Below are positions 26,705-37,721 of a stretch of 48,584 nt of DNA, one piece after another. The stretch's first letter is position 1, and every line of letters begins with the position of its first letter. A program made the translations under genes and the position numbers. The DNA lies in contig JALSHB010000170.1 of NCBI GenBank assembly GCA_026982475.1, positions 1-48,584 on the forward strand, given 5' to 3'. Under the pieces are notes generated by a model. It ran no database searches. It worked only from the letters and a program-made list of their open reading frames with translations, and was not told the origin of the DNA. This DNA is from Chromatiales bacterium. Its GTDB lineage: Bacteria > Pseudomonadota > Gammaproteobacteria > SZUA-152.

Positions 26705-29551
26705 TCAGGCAAAGCGCCGCTTTTCGCCGGCGCCTTCGATGTTTTCCACGCAGCGCCCGCACAGTTCGGGATGGGCCGGGTCGGCGCCCACGTCGGCGCG
26801 GTGGTGCCAGCAGCGCACGCACTTGGCATGGGCCGAGGGGGCCACCGCCACCCACAGTTCGTCGTTGCTGGTGAGGGTATAGTGGACAGCGTCATCGGTC
26901 TTTGCCGTGTCACGCGCCAGGCGCGCCTCGGAGGTGATGAGCACGAAGCGCAGTTCGTCGCCGAGGTGCGCAAGACGCTGGAAGATCTCCTCACCGCAAT
27001 ACAGGTCCACCTCGGCGTCCAGCGAGGAGCCGATGCCACCGGCCACACGCAGCTGCTCCAGCTCCTTGCCCACCGCCTCGCGCACCTCCTGCACCTGGGC
27101 CCAGAAGGCCAGGCCCAGTTCGGGATGTTCGGCGTGTTCCGACAGCGTGTACCATTCCTCAAGGAACACCGAGTCACCGCGCGCACCGGGCATGCTCGCC
27201 CAGATCTCCTCGGCGGTGAAGCTGAGGATGGGCGCCATCCAGCGCACCATGGCCTCGATGATGTGGTGCATGGCGGTCTGGCAGGAACGCCGCGCGCGGC
27301 TGTCGGCCTGGGTGGTGTATTGACGGTCCTTGATGATGTCGAGGTAGAAGCCGCCCAGTTCGACATTGCAGAAGTTGTGCAGCTTCTGGTGGATGTGGTG
27401 GAAATCGTAGCTGTCGAACGCCTCGACGATCTCCATTTGCAGTTGGGCGGTGCGCGCCACCGCCCAGCGGTCCAGCGCCAGCATCTCTTCCACCGGCAGC
27501 AGATGCTCGCCGGGGTCGAAGCCGTTGAGGTTGGCGAGCAGGAAGCGCGCGGTGTTGCGCATGCGGCGGTAGGCGTCGGCGGTGCGCCTGAGGATCTCGT
27601 CGGAGACACTCATCTCGTTGCGGTAGTCGGCGCCGGCCACCCACAGGCGCAGGATGTCGGCGCCGAGGCTGTTGACCACCTTCTGCGGCGCCACCGTGTT
27701 GCCCTTCGACTTGGACATCTTCTGGCCCTTGGCGTCCACCGTGAAGCCATGGGTGAGCACGCTGCGGTAGGGCGCCTTGCCGGTGATCGCCACCGAGGTG
27801 AGCAACGAGGACTGGAACCAGCCGCGGTGCTGGTCGGAGCCCTCCAGGTAGAGATCGGCGGGGCGGCGCAGTTGCTCGCGGCGGTCCAGCACGCAGGCGT
27901 GGCTGACGCCGGAGTCGAACCACACGTCCAGGGTGTCGGTGACCTTGTCATAGTCGGCGGCCTCCTCGCCGAGCAGCTCGGCGGGGTCCAGTTCGAACCA
28001 GGCGTCGATGCCCTCGGCCTCCACGCGCTGGGCCACCTGCTCGATCAGCGCAGCACTGCGCGGGTGCAGCTTGCCGGTCTGGCGGTGCACGAACAGGGCG
28101 ATGGGCACGCCCCAGGTGCGCTGACGCGAGATGCACCAGTCGGGCCGTCCCGACACCATGCCCTCGATGCGCGCCTGGCCCCAGTCCGGGATCCAGCGGG
28201 TGTTGCGGATCTCGACCAGGGCGGTGTCGCGCAGACCGGCCTGGTCCATGCTGATGAACCACTGCGGCGTGGCGCGGAAGATGATCGGTGTCTTGTGGCG
28301 CCAGCAGTGCGGATAGCTGTGGCGCAGGGCCGCCTCGTGCACCAACGCGCCCTTGGCGCGCAGCACCTCCACCACGTGGGGGTTGGCCTTGAGCACGTGC
28401 TCGCCGGCGAACAGCTCGGTGTCCGGCAGGAACACACCGTCGCCGCCCACCGGGTTGTCCACCGGCAGGTGGTACTTCTGTCCCACCACGAAGTCCTCCT
28501 GGCCGTGACCGGGGGCGGTGTGCACACAGCCGGTGCCGGACTCGGTGGTGACGTGCTCGCCGAGGATCACCGGCACCTCGCGCGCATAGAAGGGATGGCC
28601 CAGCTTGAGGCCCTCCAGGTCGGCGCCGCGGCAGTAGGCCACCACGCGGCTCTCCACGAACAAGCCGTCCCGCTCCCAGCGCGCCATCACGTCCTTGAGC
28701 AGGGCCTCGGCGAGGATCAGGCGCTCCGGGCCCTGCTCGCCCTCGCTCTGCACCACCACGTAGTCCAGCTCCGGGTGCACCGCCACCGCCTGGTTGGCGG
28801 GCAGGGTCCAGGGGGTGGTGGTCCAGATCACCACCGACACCGGCCCCTCGCCGGTGTGACCCTCGACGTGATGGCAGCGCGCCCACAGGGCCGGCTCGTC
28901 GAGCACCGCGAAGCGCACGTCGATGGCGGTGGAGGTCTTGTCCTCGTACTCCACCTCGGCCTCGGCCAGCGCCGAACCGCAGTCGGTGCACCAGTGCACG
29001 GGCTTGGCGCCCTTGTGCAGGTGGCCGGCCTCGATGATGCGACCGAGGGTGCGGATGATGTCCGCCTCGTACTGGAAGTCCATGGTCAGGTAGGGATTGT
29101 CCCAGTCGCCGAACACGCCAAGGCGCTGGAAGTCGGCGCGCTGCCCGTCCACCTGCTTTTGCGCATAGTCGCGGCAGGCCTGGCGGAACACCCGCGGCTC
29201 CACCTTGACGCCGGCCTTGCCCACCTTCTTCTCCACGTTCAGCTCGATGGGCAGGCCGTGGCAGTCCCAGCCGGGCACATAAGGCGCGTCGAAGCCGCTC
29301 AGGGTCTTGGCCTTGACGATGATGTCCTTGAGCACCTTGTTGACCGCGTGGCCGATGTGGATGTCGCCGTTGGCGTAGGGCGGGCCGTCGTGGAGGATGA
29401 ACTTGTCGCGGCCCTCGCCGCGGGCACGCAGGCGGGCGTAGAGATCCATGGACTGCCAGCGGGCCAGCATCTCCGGCTCGCGCCGGGCCAGGTTGCCGCG
29501 CATGGGAAAATCGGTCTGGGGCAGGTTGAGGGTGGCTTTGTAGTCGGTCAC
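26705..29551 (-). CDS. ileS: isoleucyl-tRNA synthetase
   Basis: 948 residues, near the 938 of E. coli. The class I signatures are HIGH at residues 65-68 and KMSKS at 611-615; the editing (CP1) domain with the [13 protein letters not shown] motif lies between. A C-terminal zinc finger uses C911, C914, C931 and C934. The bacterial (IleS1) type is indicated by this C-terminal zinc site. It is transcribed after ribF (91-bp gap) and before lspA. A nearly as long open frame on the opposite strand is a by-product of the high GC content. Confidence 0.98.
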   Translation of the reverse strand: MTDYKATLNLPQTDFPMRGNLARREPEMLARWQSMDLYARLRARGEGRDKFILHDGPPYANGDIHIGHAVNKVLKDIIVKAKTLSGFDAPYVPGWDCHGLPIELNVEKKVGKAGVKVEPRVFRQACRDYAQKQVDGQRADFQRLGVFGDWDNPYLTMDFQYEADIIRTLGRIIEAGHLHKGAKPVHWCTDCGSALAEAEVEYEDKTSTAIDVRFAVLDEPALWARCHHVEGHTGEGPVSVVIWTTTPWTLPANQAVAVHPELDYVVVQSEGEQGPERLILAEALLKDVMARWERDGLFVESRVVAYCRGADLEGLKLGHPFYAREVPVILGEHVTTESGTGCVHTAPGHGQEDFVVGQKYHLPVDNPVGGDGVFLPDTELFAGEHVLKANPHVVEVLRAKGALVHEAALRHSYPHCWRHKTPIIFRATPQWFISMDQAGLRDTALVEIRNTRWIPDWGQARIEGMVSGRPDWCISRQRTWGVPIALFVHRQTGKLHPRSAALIEQVAQRVEAEGIDAWFELDPAELLGEEAADYDKVTDTLDVWFDSGVSHACVLDRREQLRRPADLYLEGSDQHRGWFQSSLLTSVAITGKAPYRSVLTHGFTVDAKGQKMSKSKGNTVAPQKVVNSLGADILRLWVAGADYRNEMSVSDEILRRTADAYRRMRNTARFLLANLNGFDPGEHLLPVEEMLALDRWAVARTAQLQMEIVEAFDSYDFHHIHQKLHNFCNVELGGFYLDIIKDRQYTTQADSRARRSCQTAMHHIIEAMVRWMAPILSFTAEEIWASMPGARGDSVFLEEWYTLSEHAEHPELGLAFWAQVQEVREAVGKELEQLRVAGGIGSSLDAEVDLYCGEEIFQRLAHLGDELRFVLITSEARLARDTAKTDDAVHYTLTSNDELWVAVAPSAHAKCVRCWHHRADVGADPAHPELCGRCVENIEGAGEKRRFA

Positions 29552-29642
29552 GGGCTTCTCTCGATGGTCGGACGATGGTCGGGCGCGGCGCGCTGAAACG
29601 GGCTATTTTACAGGCTCACGCGCCCCCCTGTCCCGGTTGATG

Positions 29643-30572
29643 TCAGCCGGCGAGCAAAAAATCCCGCGCCTGTTGCGCATCGAGGGCGATCTGCGCCTTG
29701 AGGGCATCGAGGGAATCGAAACGCCGCTCGTCGCGCAGCTTGTGCAGGAACTCCACCTGCACCTGGGCGCCGTAGATGTCACGGTCGAAGTCGAACAGGT
29801 GCACCTCCAGCAGGGTGCGCAGGCCGCCGGCGGTGGGCCGCGTGCCGAGATTGGCGACCCCGGACAGGGGCTCGCCGTGGACGCCGTACAGCTCCACCGC
29901 GAACACCCCGCGCAGCGGCGTGGCCTGGCGGTGGAGGTGGATGTTGGCGGTGGGGAAACCGAGGGCGCGGCCCAGCTTGTCGCCGTGGGCCACGCGGCCG
30001 CTCATGCGGTAGGGGCGGCCGAGCAGCTTCTCGGCCGCGTTGAGATCGCCCGCGGCCAGCGCCGCGCGCACCCGGGTGCTGCTGACGCGCGCGGCGTCGA
30101 GGCTGAAGGTGTGCATGTTGACCACCTCGAAGCCGTGCTCGCGGCCGGCGCGCCGCAACATGTCGAAATCGCCGGCGCGCTGGCGGCCGAAGCGGAAGTC
30201 GTCGCCGATCACCAGATGCCGCACGCCGAGACCGTCGACCAGCACGCCATCGATGAAGGCCTGCGGCTCCTGGGCGGCGAAGGCGGCATCGAAGCGCAGC
30301 ACCAGCAGCCGGTCCACGGCATAGCGCCGCAGCGCCTGCACCTTTTCGCGCAGGCGCGTCAGGCGCGGCGGCGCGGTATCGGGCCGGAAATACTCCTGCG
30401 GCTGCGGCTCGAAGGTGACCACCGCCAGCGGCAGACCCAGCGCGTCGGCCTTCTCCGCCAGCTGCCCCAGCACCGCCTGGTGACCGAGGTGCACACCGTC
30501 GAAATTGCCGATGGTGGCCACGCAGCCCCGGTGCTCGGGGCGCAGGTTGTGGCTGCCGCGGATGACCTGCAT
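29643..30572 (-). CDS. ribF: bifunctional riboflavin kinase/FAD synthetase
   Basis: 309 residues. The N-terminal nucleotidyltransferase has the GNFDGVHLGH motif at residues 22-31; the C-terminal riboflavin kinase domain begins near residue 180 (RPYRMSGRV) and has the GRALGFPTANI motif. It makes FMN and then FAD, the flavins used by the RsxC/D/G subunits encoded nearby. It heads the ribF-ileS-lspA-fkpB-ispH block. No FMN riboswitch was seen upstream: the next gene ends only 13 bp away. Confidence 0.97.
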   Translation of the reverse strand: MQVIRGSHNLRPEHRGCVATIGNFDGVHLGHQAVLGQLAEKADALGLPLAVVTFEPQPQEYFRPDTAPPRLTRLREKVQALRRYAVDRLLVLRFDAAFAAQEPQAFIDGVLVDGLGVRHLVIGDDFRFGRQRAGDFDMLRRAGREHGFEVVNMHTFSLDAARVSSTRVRAALAAGDLNAAEKLLGRPYRMSGRVAHGDKLGRALGFPTANIHLHRQATPLRGVFAVELYGVHGEPLSGVANLGTRPTAGGLRTLLEVHLFDFDRDIYGAQVQVEFLHKLRDERRFDSLDALKAQIALDAQQARDFLLAG

Positions 30573-30585
30573 CGAGGCGTCCGGA

Positions 30586-30882
30586 CTACTCGGCCATGCG
30601 GCTGTGCGCCATCACGTAATCCGTCAGCGAGCGCAGCGCCTCGCCCTGGATATTGGGGAAGGCCGGCATCATCAGCCCACCGCCACGCACCGTCTTGCCA
30701 ACGTCCGAGGTACGCGACAACTCGAAATAGTAACCCTCGCCATCGGCCTGGTGACACTCGGCGCAGGCGGCCTGGAAAATGGCCTCGCCATTCATGCCCA
30801 CGGCGGGCGTGAAATCGTCGTTCTTGGAACAGCCGGCCAGCAGGCTGGCGGCACCAACGGTCAACAACAAGGAATATTTCAT
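30586..30882 (-). CDS. small c-type cytochrome lipoprotein
   Basis: 98 residues. ATG 30882 has AGGAG upstream; a longer start at 30903 lacks one. The signal peptide ends in a lipobox LAGC, so Cys18 would be lipidated and the protein anchored. A single haem site CAECH lies at about residues 40-44, and MMPAF supplies the likely axial methionine. This is a class I mono-haem cytochrome c, presumably carrying electrons in the periplasm; its partners are unknown. It is immediately upstream of ribF (13-bp gap), an unusual neighbour, and could be co-transcribed with it. Confidence 0.88.
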   Translation of the reverse strand: MKYSLLLTVGAASLLAGCSKNDDFTPAVGMNGEAIFQAACAECHQADGEGYYFELSRTSDVGKTVRGGGLMMPAFPNIQGEALRSLTDYVMAHSRMAE

Positions 30883-30919
30883 GGTCGATCTCCTGTTTAT
30901 CAAAATCAGTGGTATCTAC

Positions 30920-31031
30920 TCACCACAGAGGCACAGAGAATGCATCAGTGGGAGGCAATGCCGGGTGGCGATGTGGCCTGCCCCGGCAGCTTGGAATTTC
31001 ATTTCTCCGTGAACCCCGTGCCCCTGTGGTG
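30920..31031. repeat. CACCACAG-bounded dispersed repeat, copy B
   Basis: The unit starts CACCACAGAGGCACAGAGAA (about 30921) and ends CCTGTGGTG (31023-31031). It aligns almost end to end with 24028-24155, in the same orientation, with small differences and a 9-bp and a 2-bp gap. It lies between the cytochrome gene and the murJ 3' end. Confidence 0.85.
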
Positions 31032-31103
31032 GGCCGAATAGTTGCAATCAGTGAACCTATTCAGTTCATATCGGGGGCACAAAGTTCACTGCGAACTGCC
31101 GAT

Positions 31104-32681
31104 TCATCCCGATTCGCCGCCGGCCGCCGTCGAGACGCGGAGAAACTGCCGCGGCCGAACCCCCACCAGCAGCAAGGTCAGAAAATAGCAACCGCCGCCG
31201 GCCATCACCCAGATCAGCAGCCAGCCAACGCGCGCCGTCGCATCGCGCGCCTGCCAGACATCCAGCCCGCCCGCGCCCCACCACAGCAACCCAAACATCG
31301 CCACGCTGGCCGCGGCCACCTGCAGAAACAGCCGCCCCCAGCCCGGCACGGGGCGCAGCACCCCTTCCCGGCGCAGGCCGCGATAGAGCAGACCCGCGTT
31401 GAGAAACGCCGAGCAGGAGGTGGCCAATGCCAGGCCGCTGTGCGGGCCCACCATATCCAGCCACACCATGGGCAGCACGAACAGCAGGTTCAGGCCCATG
31501 TTGGCCAGCATGGCAATGATGCCGATGCGCACCGGGCTGCGCGTATCCTGCCGGGCATAATAGCCGGGCGCAAGCACCTTCACGGCGATGAAGCCCAGCA
31601 GGCCGAGACTGTAGGCCACCAGGCTCAGGCGCGACATCTCGACATCATGGCCATCGAACTCGCCGTAGTTGAACAGCGTCACCAGCAGCGGCCCGGCCAG
31701 CAGCGCCAGGCCCAGCATGGCCGGCGCACCGATCAGCAGCACCCAGCGCAGGGCCCAGTCCAGGGTGCGGGAAAAGGCCGCGGGGTCGGCGTCGGCATGT
31801 TTCTGCGACAGGCTGGGCAGGATCACCGTGGCCAGGGCAATGCCGAACACACCGAGGGGAAACTCCACCAGGCGGTCCGAGTAATACAGCCAGGACACCG
31901 AGCCGGCGACCAGAAACGAGGCGATGATGGTGTCGAACAGCAGATTGATCTGCGCCACCGAGGAGCCGAAGATGGCCGGCAGCATCAGCGTGCCGATGCG
32001 CCGCACGCCGGAATGCCGCCAGCCCCAGCGCGGCAGGCGCAACAAGCCCAGGCGCAGCACGAAGGGCAACTGGAACAGCAGCTGCGCGACGCCGGCGACG
32101 AACACGCCCCAGGCCAACGCCACCACCGGGCGCTCGAAGTGCGGCGCCACCCACAGCGCCACCGAGATCAGCGTCACGTTGAGCAGCACCGGGGTGAAGG
32201 CCGGCACCGCGAAACGCCCGTAACAGTTGAGCACACTGCCCATCAGCGCGGTGAGCGAAATGAACAGCAGGTAGGGAAAGGTGATGCGCAGCATGTCGGC
32301 GGTGAGCATGAAACGCGCCGGCTCGTCGACGAAGCCGGGCGCAAACAACAGGGTCAGCAGCGGCGCCGCCAGCACCGCCAGCGCCGTGATCACGAACAGC
32401 ACCCCGGCCAGGGTGCCGGCGGTGTGGCGGATCAGCTCGCTGACCTCGTCCTGCTCGCGCTGCGTCTTGTATTCCGTGAGCACCGGCACGAAGGCCTGCG
32501 AAAAGGCCCCCTCGGCAAACAGGCGGCGCAGAAAATTGGGGATCTTGAAGGCGATGAAGAAGGCGTCGGTGCCCGCCTCGGCGCCGAACACCCGCGCGAA
32601 CACCATGTCGCGCACCAGACCGAGGACGCGCGACAGCGTGGTCATGGCGCTGACCACGGCGGTGGAGCGGAGCAGACTCAT
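31104..32681 (-). CDS. murJ: lipid II flippase MurJ (MviN)
   Basis: 525 residues with about 14 transmembrane helices of the MOP superfamily. The N-terminus MSLLRSTAVVSAMTTLSRVLGLVRD aligns naturally with other MurJ proteins, so ATG 32681 is preferred over longer in-frame starts at 32726 or 32861. Central conserved pieces are RRLFAEGAFSQAFVPVL and EFPLGVFGIALATVILP. It moves lipid II across the inner membrane for peptidoglycan synthesis. Divergent from rpsT as in many gammaproteobacteria. No Shine-Dalgarno is evident; instead its start overlaps the stop of a 12-codon frame. Confidence 0.97.
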   Translation of the reverse strand: MSLLRSTAVVSAMTTLSRVLGLVRDMVFARVFGAEAGTDAFFIAFKIPNFLRRLFAEGAFSQAFVPVLTEYKTQREQDEVSELIRHTAGTLAGVLFVITALAVLAAPLLTLLFAPGFVDEPARFMLTADMLRITFPYLLFISLTALMGSVLNCYGRFAVPAFTPVLLNVTLISVALWVAPHFERPVVALAWGVFVAGVAQLLFQLPFVLRLGLLRLPRWGWRHSGVRRIGTLMLPAIFGSSVAQINLLFDTIIASFLVAGSVSWLYYSDRLVEFPLGVFGIALATVILPSLSQKHADADPAAFSRTLDWALRWVLLIGAPAMLGLALLAGPLLVTLFNYGEFDGHDVEMSRLSLVAYSLGLLGFIAVKVLAPGYYARQDTRSPVRIGIIAMLANMGLNLLFVLPMVWLDMVGPHSGLALATSCSAFLNAGLLYRGLRREGVLRPVPGWGRLFLQVAAASVAMFGLLWWGAGGLDVWQARDATARVGWLLIWVMAGGGCYFLTLLLVGVRPRQFLRVSTAAGGESG

Positions 32682-32716
32682 GCGGCGGGGTCGTCGGCAA
32701 GGGTATCGTCGGTCAT
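32678..32716 (-). CDS. possible 12-residue leader peptide ahead of murJ
   Basis: A minimal frame MTDDTLADDPAA ends in TGA overlapping the murJ ATG (ATGA). murJ lacks a Shine-Dalgarno at this site, so coupling from the short frame could help start it. The short frame itself has only a weak ribosome-binding site, so this is a hypothesis; the longer murJ start at 32726 would remove it. Confidence 0.2.
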   Translation of the reverse strand: MTDDTLADDPAA

Positions 32717-32793
32717 GGCTAGGCATCTTAACAGGCCGCCGGAAAACCCTCACGCCGCGCCCCGCGCCATCACAAAAAGCGCCCCGCAAACGA

Positions 32794-32824
32794 TTGACAA
32801 GCGGCGCCAAAACACGCATAGTAT
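32794..32824 (+). promoter_or_regulatory. candidate sigma-70 promoter for rpsT
   Basis: A perfect TTGACA (32794-32799) is followed by CATAGT at 17 bp (32817-32822) or TAGTAT at 19 bp (32819-32824). Either would start transcription about 60 nt ahead of rpsT. Confidence 0.55.
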
Positions 32825-32887
32825 GCGGCCTTTCGGGCCACGCCCGACGAACGAACAGCATCTACTGAACATTACGGAGTCAAGACC

Positions 32888-33148
32888 TTGGCCAATTCCG
32901 CACAAGCCAGAAAACGCGCCCGCCAGGCGGAAACCCACCGCCAGCGCAACGCCAGCGCCCGCTCTGCCTTCCGCACCGCGGTGAAGAAAGTCGTCTACGC
33001 CATCGAGGCCGGCAACAAGGAAGAGGCGGAAACCCTGTACAAGGCCGCCGTGCCCCTCATCGACCGCACCGCCGGCAAGGGCCTGATCAGCGCCAACAAG
33101 GGCGCCCGTCACAAGAGTCGCCTGAACAGCCGTATCCGCGCGATGTAA
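32888..33148 (+). CDS. rpsT: 30S ribosomal protein S20
   Basis: 86 residues, highly basic, matching S20 in full: MANSAQARKRARQAETHRQRNA at the N-terminus and KGARHKSRLNSRIRAM at the end. The start codon is TTG at 32888 with CGGAG eight bases upstream; E. coli rpsT also starts with TTG (UUG), and this weak start is part of S20 autoregulation there. S20 binds 16S rRNA early in 30S assembly. Followed by an intrinsic terminator. Confidence 0.98.
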   Translation: MANSAQARKRARQAETHRQRNASARSAFRTAVKKVVYAIEAGNKEEAETLYKAAVPLIDRTAGKGLISANKGARHKSRLNSRIRAM

Positions 33149-33170
33149 GGTTGTTTCGAGACCACATCGA

Positions 33171-33197
33171 AAAAGCCGCTCACCGAGCGGCTTTTTT
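33171..33197 (+). terminator. intrinsic terminator of rpsT
   Basis: AAAAGCCGCTC (33171-33181) pairs with GAGCGGCTTTT (33185-33195) around a 3-nt loop, and two more Ts follow. It lies 22 bp after the rpsT stop. Confidence 0.92.
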
Positions 33198-33222
33198 GTG
33201 CCTGTGGGTTCGAAACATTGTC

Positions 33223-33373
33223 CACCACAGGGGCTCAGCCACGCCGGCTGACCATCACCCCGGCGACCAGCCATGCCATGTTCTGCCGTCAGGTATCACG
33301 GACAAATCTGAGCGCCTGAAGGCAGTGGTTTCAACCTTCAATCAAGGCCAGCGATCTCCGTGCCTCTGTGGTG
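33223..33373. repeat. degenerate CACCACAG-bounded unit, possible copy C
   Basis: CACCACAG at 33223-33230 and CTGTGGTG at 33366-33373 form inverted ends of a 151-bp stretch in the rpsT-proB spacer, and the right end keeps GTGCCTCTGTGGTGAA. The interior is not visibly like copies A and B, so it may be an eroded or different member of the same family. Confidence 0.45.
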
Positions 33374-33388
33374 AAAACGAAGACCGCC

Positions 33389-34513
33389 TCAGACCAACAC
33401 CAGATTGTCACGGTGGATCATCTCCGGCTCATCGACGTGGCCGAGGATCGCCGCCAGCTCCCGGCTCGGCCGGCCGATGATCTTGCGCGCGTCGCGGGCG
33501 CTGTAATTCACCAGGCCGCGGGCGATCTCCCGCCCCGCCTCGTCGACGCAGGCCACCGCCTCGCCGCGCTGGAAATCACCCTCCACCGCCACCACGCCCA
33601 CCGGCAGCAGGCTGCGGCCGGATTCACACAACACCTTCACCGCCCCCGCATCCAGGTGCAGCGTGCCGCGCAATTGCAGATGTCCGGCCAGCCACTGCTT
33701 GCGCGCCGCCTGGGCCTCCTGTTCCGGCAGCAACAGGGTGCCGAGCCGTTCGCCATCGGCGATGCGCTCCAGCACGCGGGGCTCGCGGCCGAAGGCGATC
33801 ACGGTGCCGGCCCCGGAGCGCGCCGCCAGCCGCGCCGCGCGCAGCTTGGTGAGCATGCCGCCACGACCCAGCTCGCCGGCCGAACCGCCGACCATCTCGT
33901 CCAGCGACTCGTCGCCGGCGCGCGCCTCGTGCAGCAGCCGCGCATCGGCGTGGCGGCGCGGGTCGCGGTCGAACAGGCCGGCCTGGTCGGTAAGGATGAT
34001 CAGCGCGTCGGCCTCCACCAGGTTGGCCACCAGCGCCGCCAGGGTGTCGTTGTCGCCGAAACAGATCTCGTCGGTGACCACGGTGTCGTTCTCGTTTACC
34101 ACCGGCAGCACGCCGAATTCGAGCAGCGCGCGCAGGGTGTTGCGCGCATTCAGGTAGCGCTGGCGGTCGGAGAGGTCGTCATGGGTCAGCAGCACCTGCG
34201 CGGTGTGGATGCCGTATTGCTGAAAGTTGGATTCGTAGGCCTGCACCAGCCCCATCTGGCCGACGGCGGCGGCGGCCTGCAATTCGTGCAGCGCCTGGGG
34301 GCGCGACGTCCAGCCCAGGCGCATCATGCCCTCGGCCACGGCGCCGCTGGAGACCAGCACCAGCTCGATGCCGCGCGCGCGCAGGGCAACCATCTGCGTC
34401 ACCCAGTCGTGGATGGCGGCGCGATCCAGCCCCGCGCCATCGGCGGTGAGCAGGGCGCTGCCAATCTTTACCACCCAGCGTCTGGACTGTTTCAGGTCGG
34501 CGCGTTGACGCAT
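33389..34513 (-). CDS. proB: glutamate 5-kinase
   Basis: 374 residues. The N-terminal amino acid kinase domain contains [25 protein letters not shown] and VNENDTVV; a C-terminal PUA domain (about residues 280-374) matches the full-length bacterial enzyme. It phosphorylates glutamate in the first step of proline synthesis. ATG 34513 starts two bases after the obg stop, so it belongs to rplU-rpmA-obg-proB. No proA is adjacent. Confidence 0.97.
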   Translation of the reverse strand: MRQRADLKQSRRWVVKIGSALLTADGAGLDRAAIHDWVTQMVALRARGIELVLVSSGAVAEGMMRLGWTSRPQALHELQAAAAVGQMGLVQAYESNFQQYGIHTAQVLLTHDDLSDRQRYLNARNTLRALLEFGVLPVVNENDTVVTDEICFGDNDTLAALVANLVEADALIILTDQAGLFDRDPRRHADARLLHEARAGDESLDEMVGGSAGELGRGGMLTKLRAARLAARSGAGTVIAFGREPRVLERIADGERLGTLLLPEQEAQAARKQWLAGHLQLRGTLHLDAGAVKVLCESGRSLLPVGVVAVEGDFQRGEAVACVDEAGREIARGLVNYSARDARKIIGRPSRELAAILGHVDEPEMIHRDNLVLV

Positions 34514-34515
34514 GG

Positions 34516-35754
<1,239 letters not shown>

Positions 35755-36018
35755 TCAGGCTTCGGCGGGCACCACGCTGATGAACTGACGCTTCTTCGGA
35801 CCCTTGATCTCGAACACCACCGCGCCATCCGAGGTCGCAAACAGGGTGTCGTCGCGACCGCGGCCGACATTGTTTCCGGGATGAAACTTGGTGCCGCGCT
35901 GGCGCACCAGGATGTTGCCGGCGCGCACCTGCTCGCCGCCGTAGCGCTTGACGCCAAGGCGTTTGGATTCCGAATCGCGGCCGTTGCGTGTACTACCGGC
36001 TGCCTTTTTATGTGCCAT
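35755..36018 (-). CDS. rpmA: 50S ribosomal protein L27
   Basis: 87 residues: begins [20 protein letters not shown] and contains [15 protein letters not shown], the invariant L27 sequences. Its N-terminal arm reaches the peptidyl transferase centre. The GGAG-type Shine-Dalgarno lies in a 25-bp gap after rplU. Followed by an intrinsic terminator. Confidence 0.99.
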   Translation of the reverse strand: MAHKKAAGSTRNGRDSESKRLGVKRYGGEQVRAGNILVRQRGTKFHPGNNVGRGRDDTLFATSDGAVVFEIKGPKKRQFISVVPAEA

Positions 36019-36043
36019 GGTGAATTACTCCTTGAATCCGTGA

Positions 36044-36358
36044 TCAGCCGGCTGAAATGCCGGTAATCTGCAGTTCGGTGTAGGACTGACGATGACCCAT
36101 CTGCTTGCGATAGTGCTTGCGACGGTTGAACTTGATGATCTCGATCTTCTTGCCACGACCGTGCGACTTGACGGTCGCCGTGACCTTGCCGCCCTCGACC
36201 ATCGGTGCGCCGACCGTGATGTTCTCGCCATCGGCAATCATCAACACCTGATCGATCTCGATGGTTGCGCCTTCTTCGGCTGCAATCTTCTCGACCTTGA
36301 GGGTCTGACCCTCGGAAACCTTGTATTGCTTGCCACCGGTTTTGATTACCGCGTACAT
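36044..36358 (-). CDS. rplU: 50S ribosomal protein L21
   Basis: 104 residues. It begins [18 protein letters not shown] and ends with the basic [16 protein letters not shown] region characteristic of L21, which binds 23S rRNA. First gene of rplU-rpmA-(obg-proB), divergent from ispB, with a strong sigma-70 promoter immediately upstream. Confidence 0.99.
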   Translation of the reverse strand: MYAVIKTGGKQYKVSEGQTLKVEKIAAEEGATIEIDQVLMIADGENITVGAPMVEGGKVTATVKSHGRGKKIEIIKFNRRKHYRKQMGHRQSYTELQITGISAG

Positions 36359-36412
36359 TTAGTGCGTCTCCAGCTACTGCCCACACAGGGCGCCTGCCAC
36401 AAAAGACCGCGA

Positions 36413-36441
36413 ATTCTAGCGTTTACACGACAGCGCGTCAA
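36413..36441 (-). promoter_or_regulatory. sigma-70 promoter of rplU-rpmA
   Basis: Read on the minus strand, TTGACG (36441-36436) and TAGAAT (36418-36413) are separated by exactly 17 bp. The predicted start lies about 45 nt ahead of rplU. This is close to consensus. Confidence 0.75.
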
Positions 36442-36451
36442 ACCCCATAAT
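36422..36451 (+). promoter_or_regulatory. candidate sigma-70 promoter of ispB
   Basis: TTTACA (36422-36427) and CATAAT (36446-36451) with an 18-bp spacer point toward ispB. It overlaps the divergent rplU promoter, so the two polymerases would compete for the same DNA. Confidence 0.5.
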
Positions 36452-36500
36452 AGGCCCCCCGAGGAAACGGGCCGAGCAACAGGGCCCGACAGAATTAAAG

Positions 36501-37502
36501 ATGCTCAAAATCCCCAAGCCACAACAAGCCGTCCTCGATATCGATGCCGTCAACGACCTGGCCCACGAGGACATGGCCACCGTCAACCGGCTGATTGAAA
36601 GGCGCCTGTACTCGGACGTCGCGCTGGTCAATCAACTCGGCAACTACATCATCAACAGCGGAGGCAAGCGCCTGCGCCCGCTGCTGGTGCTGCTGTCGGC
36701 GCGCGCCTTCGGCTATGACGGCGAACAGCACTTCAACCTCGCCGCGGTGGTGGAATTCATCCACACCGCCACCCTGCTGCACGATGACGTGGTCGACGCC
36801 TCGGACCGCCGCCGCGGCAACGAGACGGCCAACGCCCGCTGGGGCAACGAGGCCGCGGTGCTGGTGGGCGACTTCCTCTATTCGCGCGCCTTCCAGATGA
36901 TGATGGAGAGCAACAGCCTGCGCGTGATGCAGATCCTCGCCGACGCCACCAACGTCATCGCCGAGGGCGAGGTCATGCAGCTGCTCAACTGCAATGACCC
37001 GGACACCAGCGAGCAACGCTACCTGGACGTGATCCACTGCAAGACCGCCAAGCTGTTCGAGGCCGCCACCCAGCTCGGCGCCGTGCTCTGCGATGCCGAC
37101 GCCGAGGTGGAGCGAGACATGGCCCGCTACGGCATGCACCTGGGCACCGCCTTCCAGCTCATCGACGACGTGCTCGACTACAGCGCCTCGGCGGAGGAAA
37201 TGGGCAAGAACGTCGGCGACGACCTCGCCGAGGGCAAGCCGACCCTGCCGCTGATCCGTGCCATGCAACAGGGCACCGCCGAGCAGACCGCGCTCATTCG
37301 CCAGGCCATCGAAGCGGGTGGCCGCGAGCACATCGACGCCGTCACCGCCGCCATTGAATCCACCGACGCCATCGCGTACACTGCGCGCAAAGCGAGGGAG
37401 GAGGCCGACAAGGCCATCGCATGCCTGCACGGCATCCCCCCCTCCATCTACGCTGACGCATTGAAAACCCTCGCAGATTTCTCGGTCAGTCGCACTTTCT
37501 AG
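36501..37502 (+). CDS. ispB: octaprenyl/polyprenyl diphosphate synthase
   Basis: 333 residues. The two Asp-rich prenyltransferase motifs are DDVVD (95-99) and DDVLD (222-226); GGKRLRP at 54-60 binds the allylic diphosphate. It builds the side chain of the quinones from IPP and farnesyl diphosphate, using the IPP made through IspH. Divergent from rplU as in E. coli. The chain length (Q8 or other) cannot be told from sequence here. Confidence 0.96.
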   Translation: MLKIPKPQQAVLDIDAVNDLAHEDMATVNRLIERRLYSDVALVNQLGNYIINSGGKRLRPLLVLLSARAFGYDGEQHFNLAAVVEFIHTATLLHDDVVDASDRRRGNETANARWGNEAAVLVGDFLYSRAFQMMMESNSLRVMQILADATNVIAEGEVMQLLNCNDPDTSEQRYLDVIHCKTAKLFEAATQLGAVLCDADAEVERDMARYGMHLGTAFQLIDDVLDYSASAEEMGKNVGDDLAEGKPTLPLIRAMQQGTAEQTALIRQAIEAGGREHIDAVTAAIESTDAIAYTARKAREEADKAIACLHGIPPSIYADALKTLADFSVSRTF

Positions 37503-37516
37503 CTTTCATTCATTAT

Positions 37517-37593
<77 letters not shown>

Positions 37594-37721
37594 TTCAGCC
37601 AGTCATCCGCCATATCCTTCCTCGATTTCCGCTTTGCCCCATGCGCGCAGGTTGTGACATGCTGAACGCCTGACGCCCGCCGGGGCGCCGAAACAACAGA
37701 CACGACAGCGGAGCACGCCCG

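Noticed and set aside
26771-29596. 941-codon plus-strand frame opposite ileS
   Set aside because: It mirrors ileS, whose signatures are unequivocal; the composition is typical of an antisense shadow.
30573-30920. FMN riboswitch ahead of ribF
   Set aside because: The cytochrome gene ends 13 bp before ribF and no conserved RFN-type sequence was seen upstream of either.
30909-32984. 691-codon plus-strand frame across the repeat and murJ
   Set aside because: Antisense to murJ and starts inside a dispersed repeat; sequence is Gln/His/Arg-rich low complexity.
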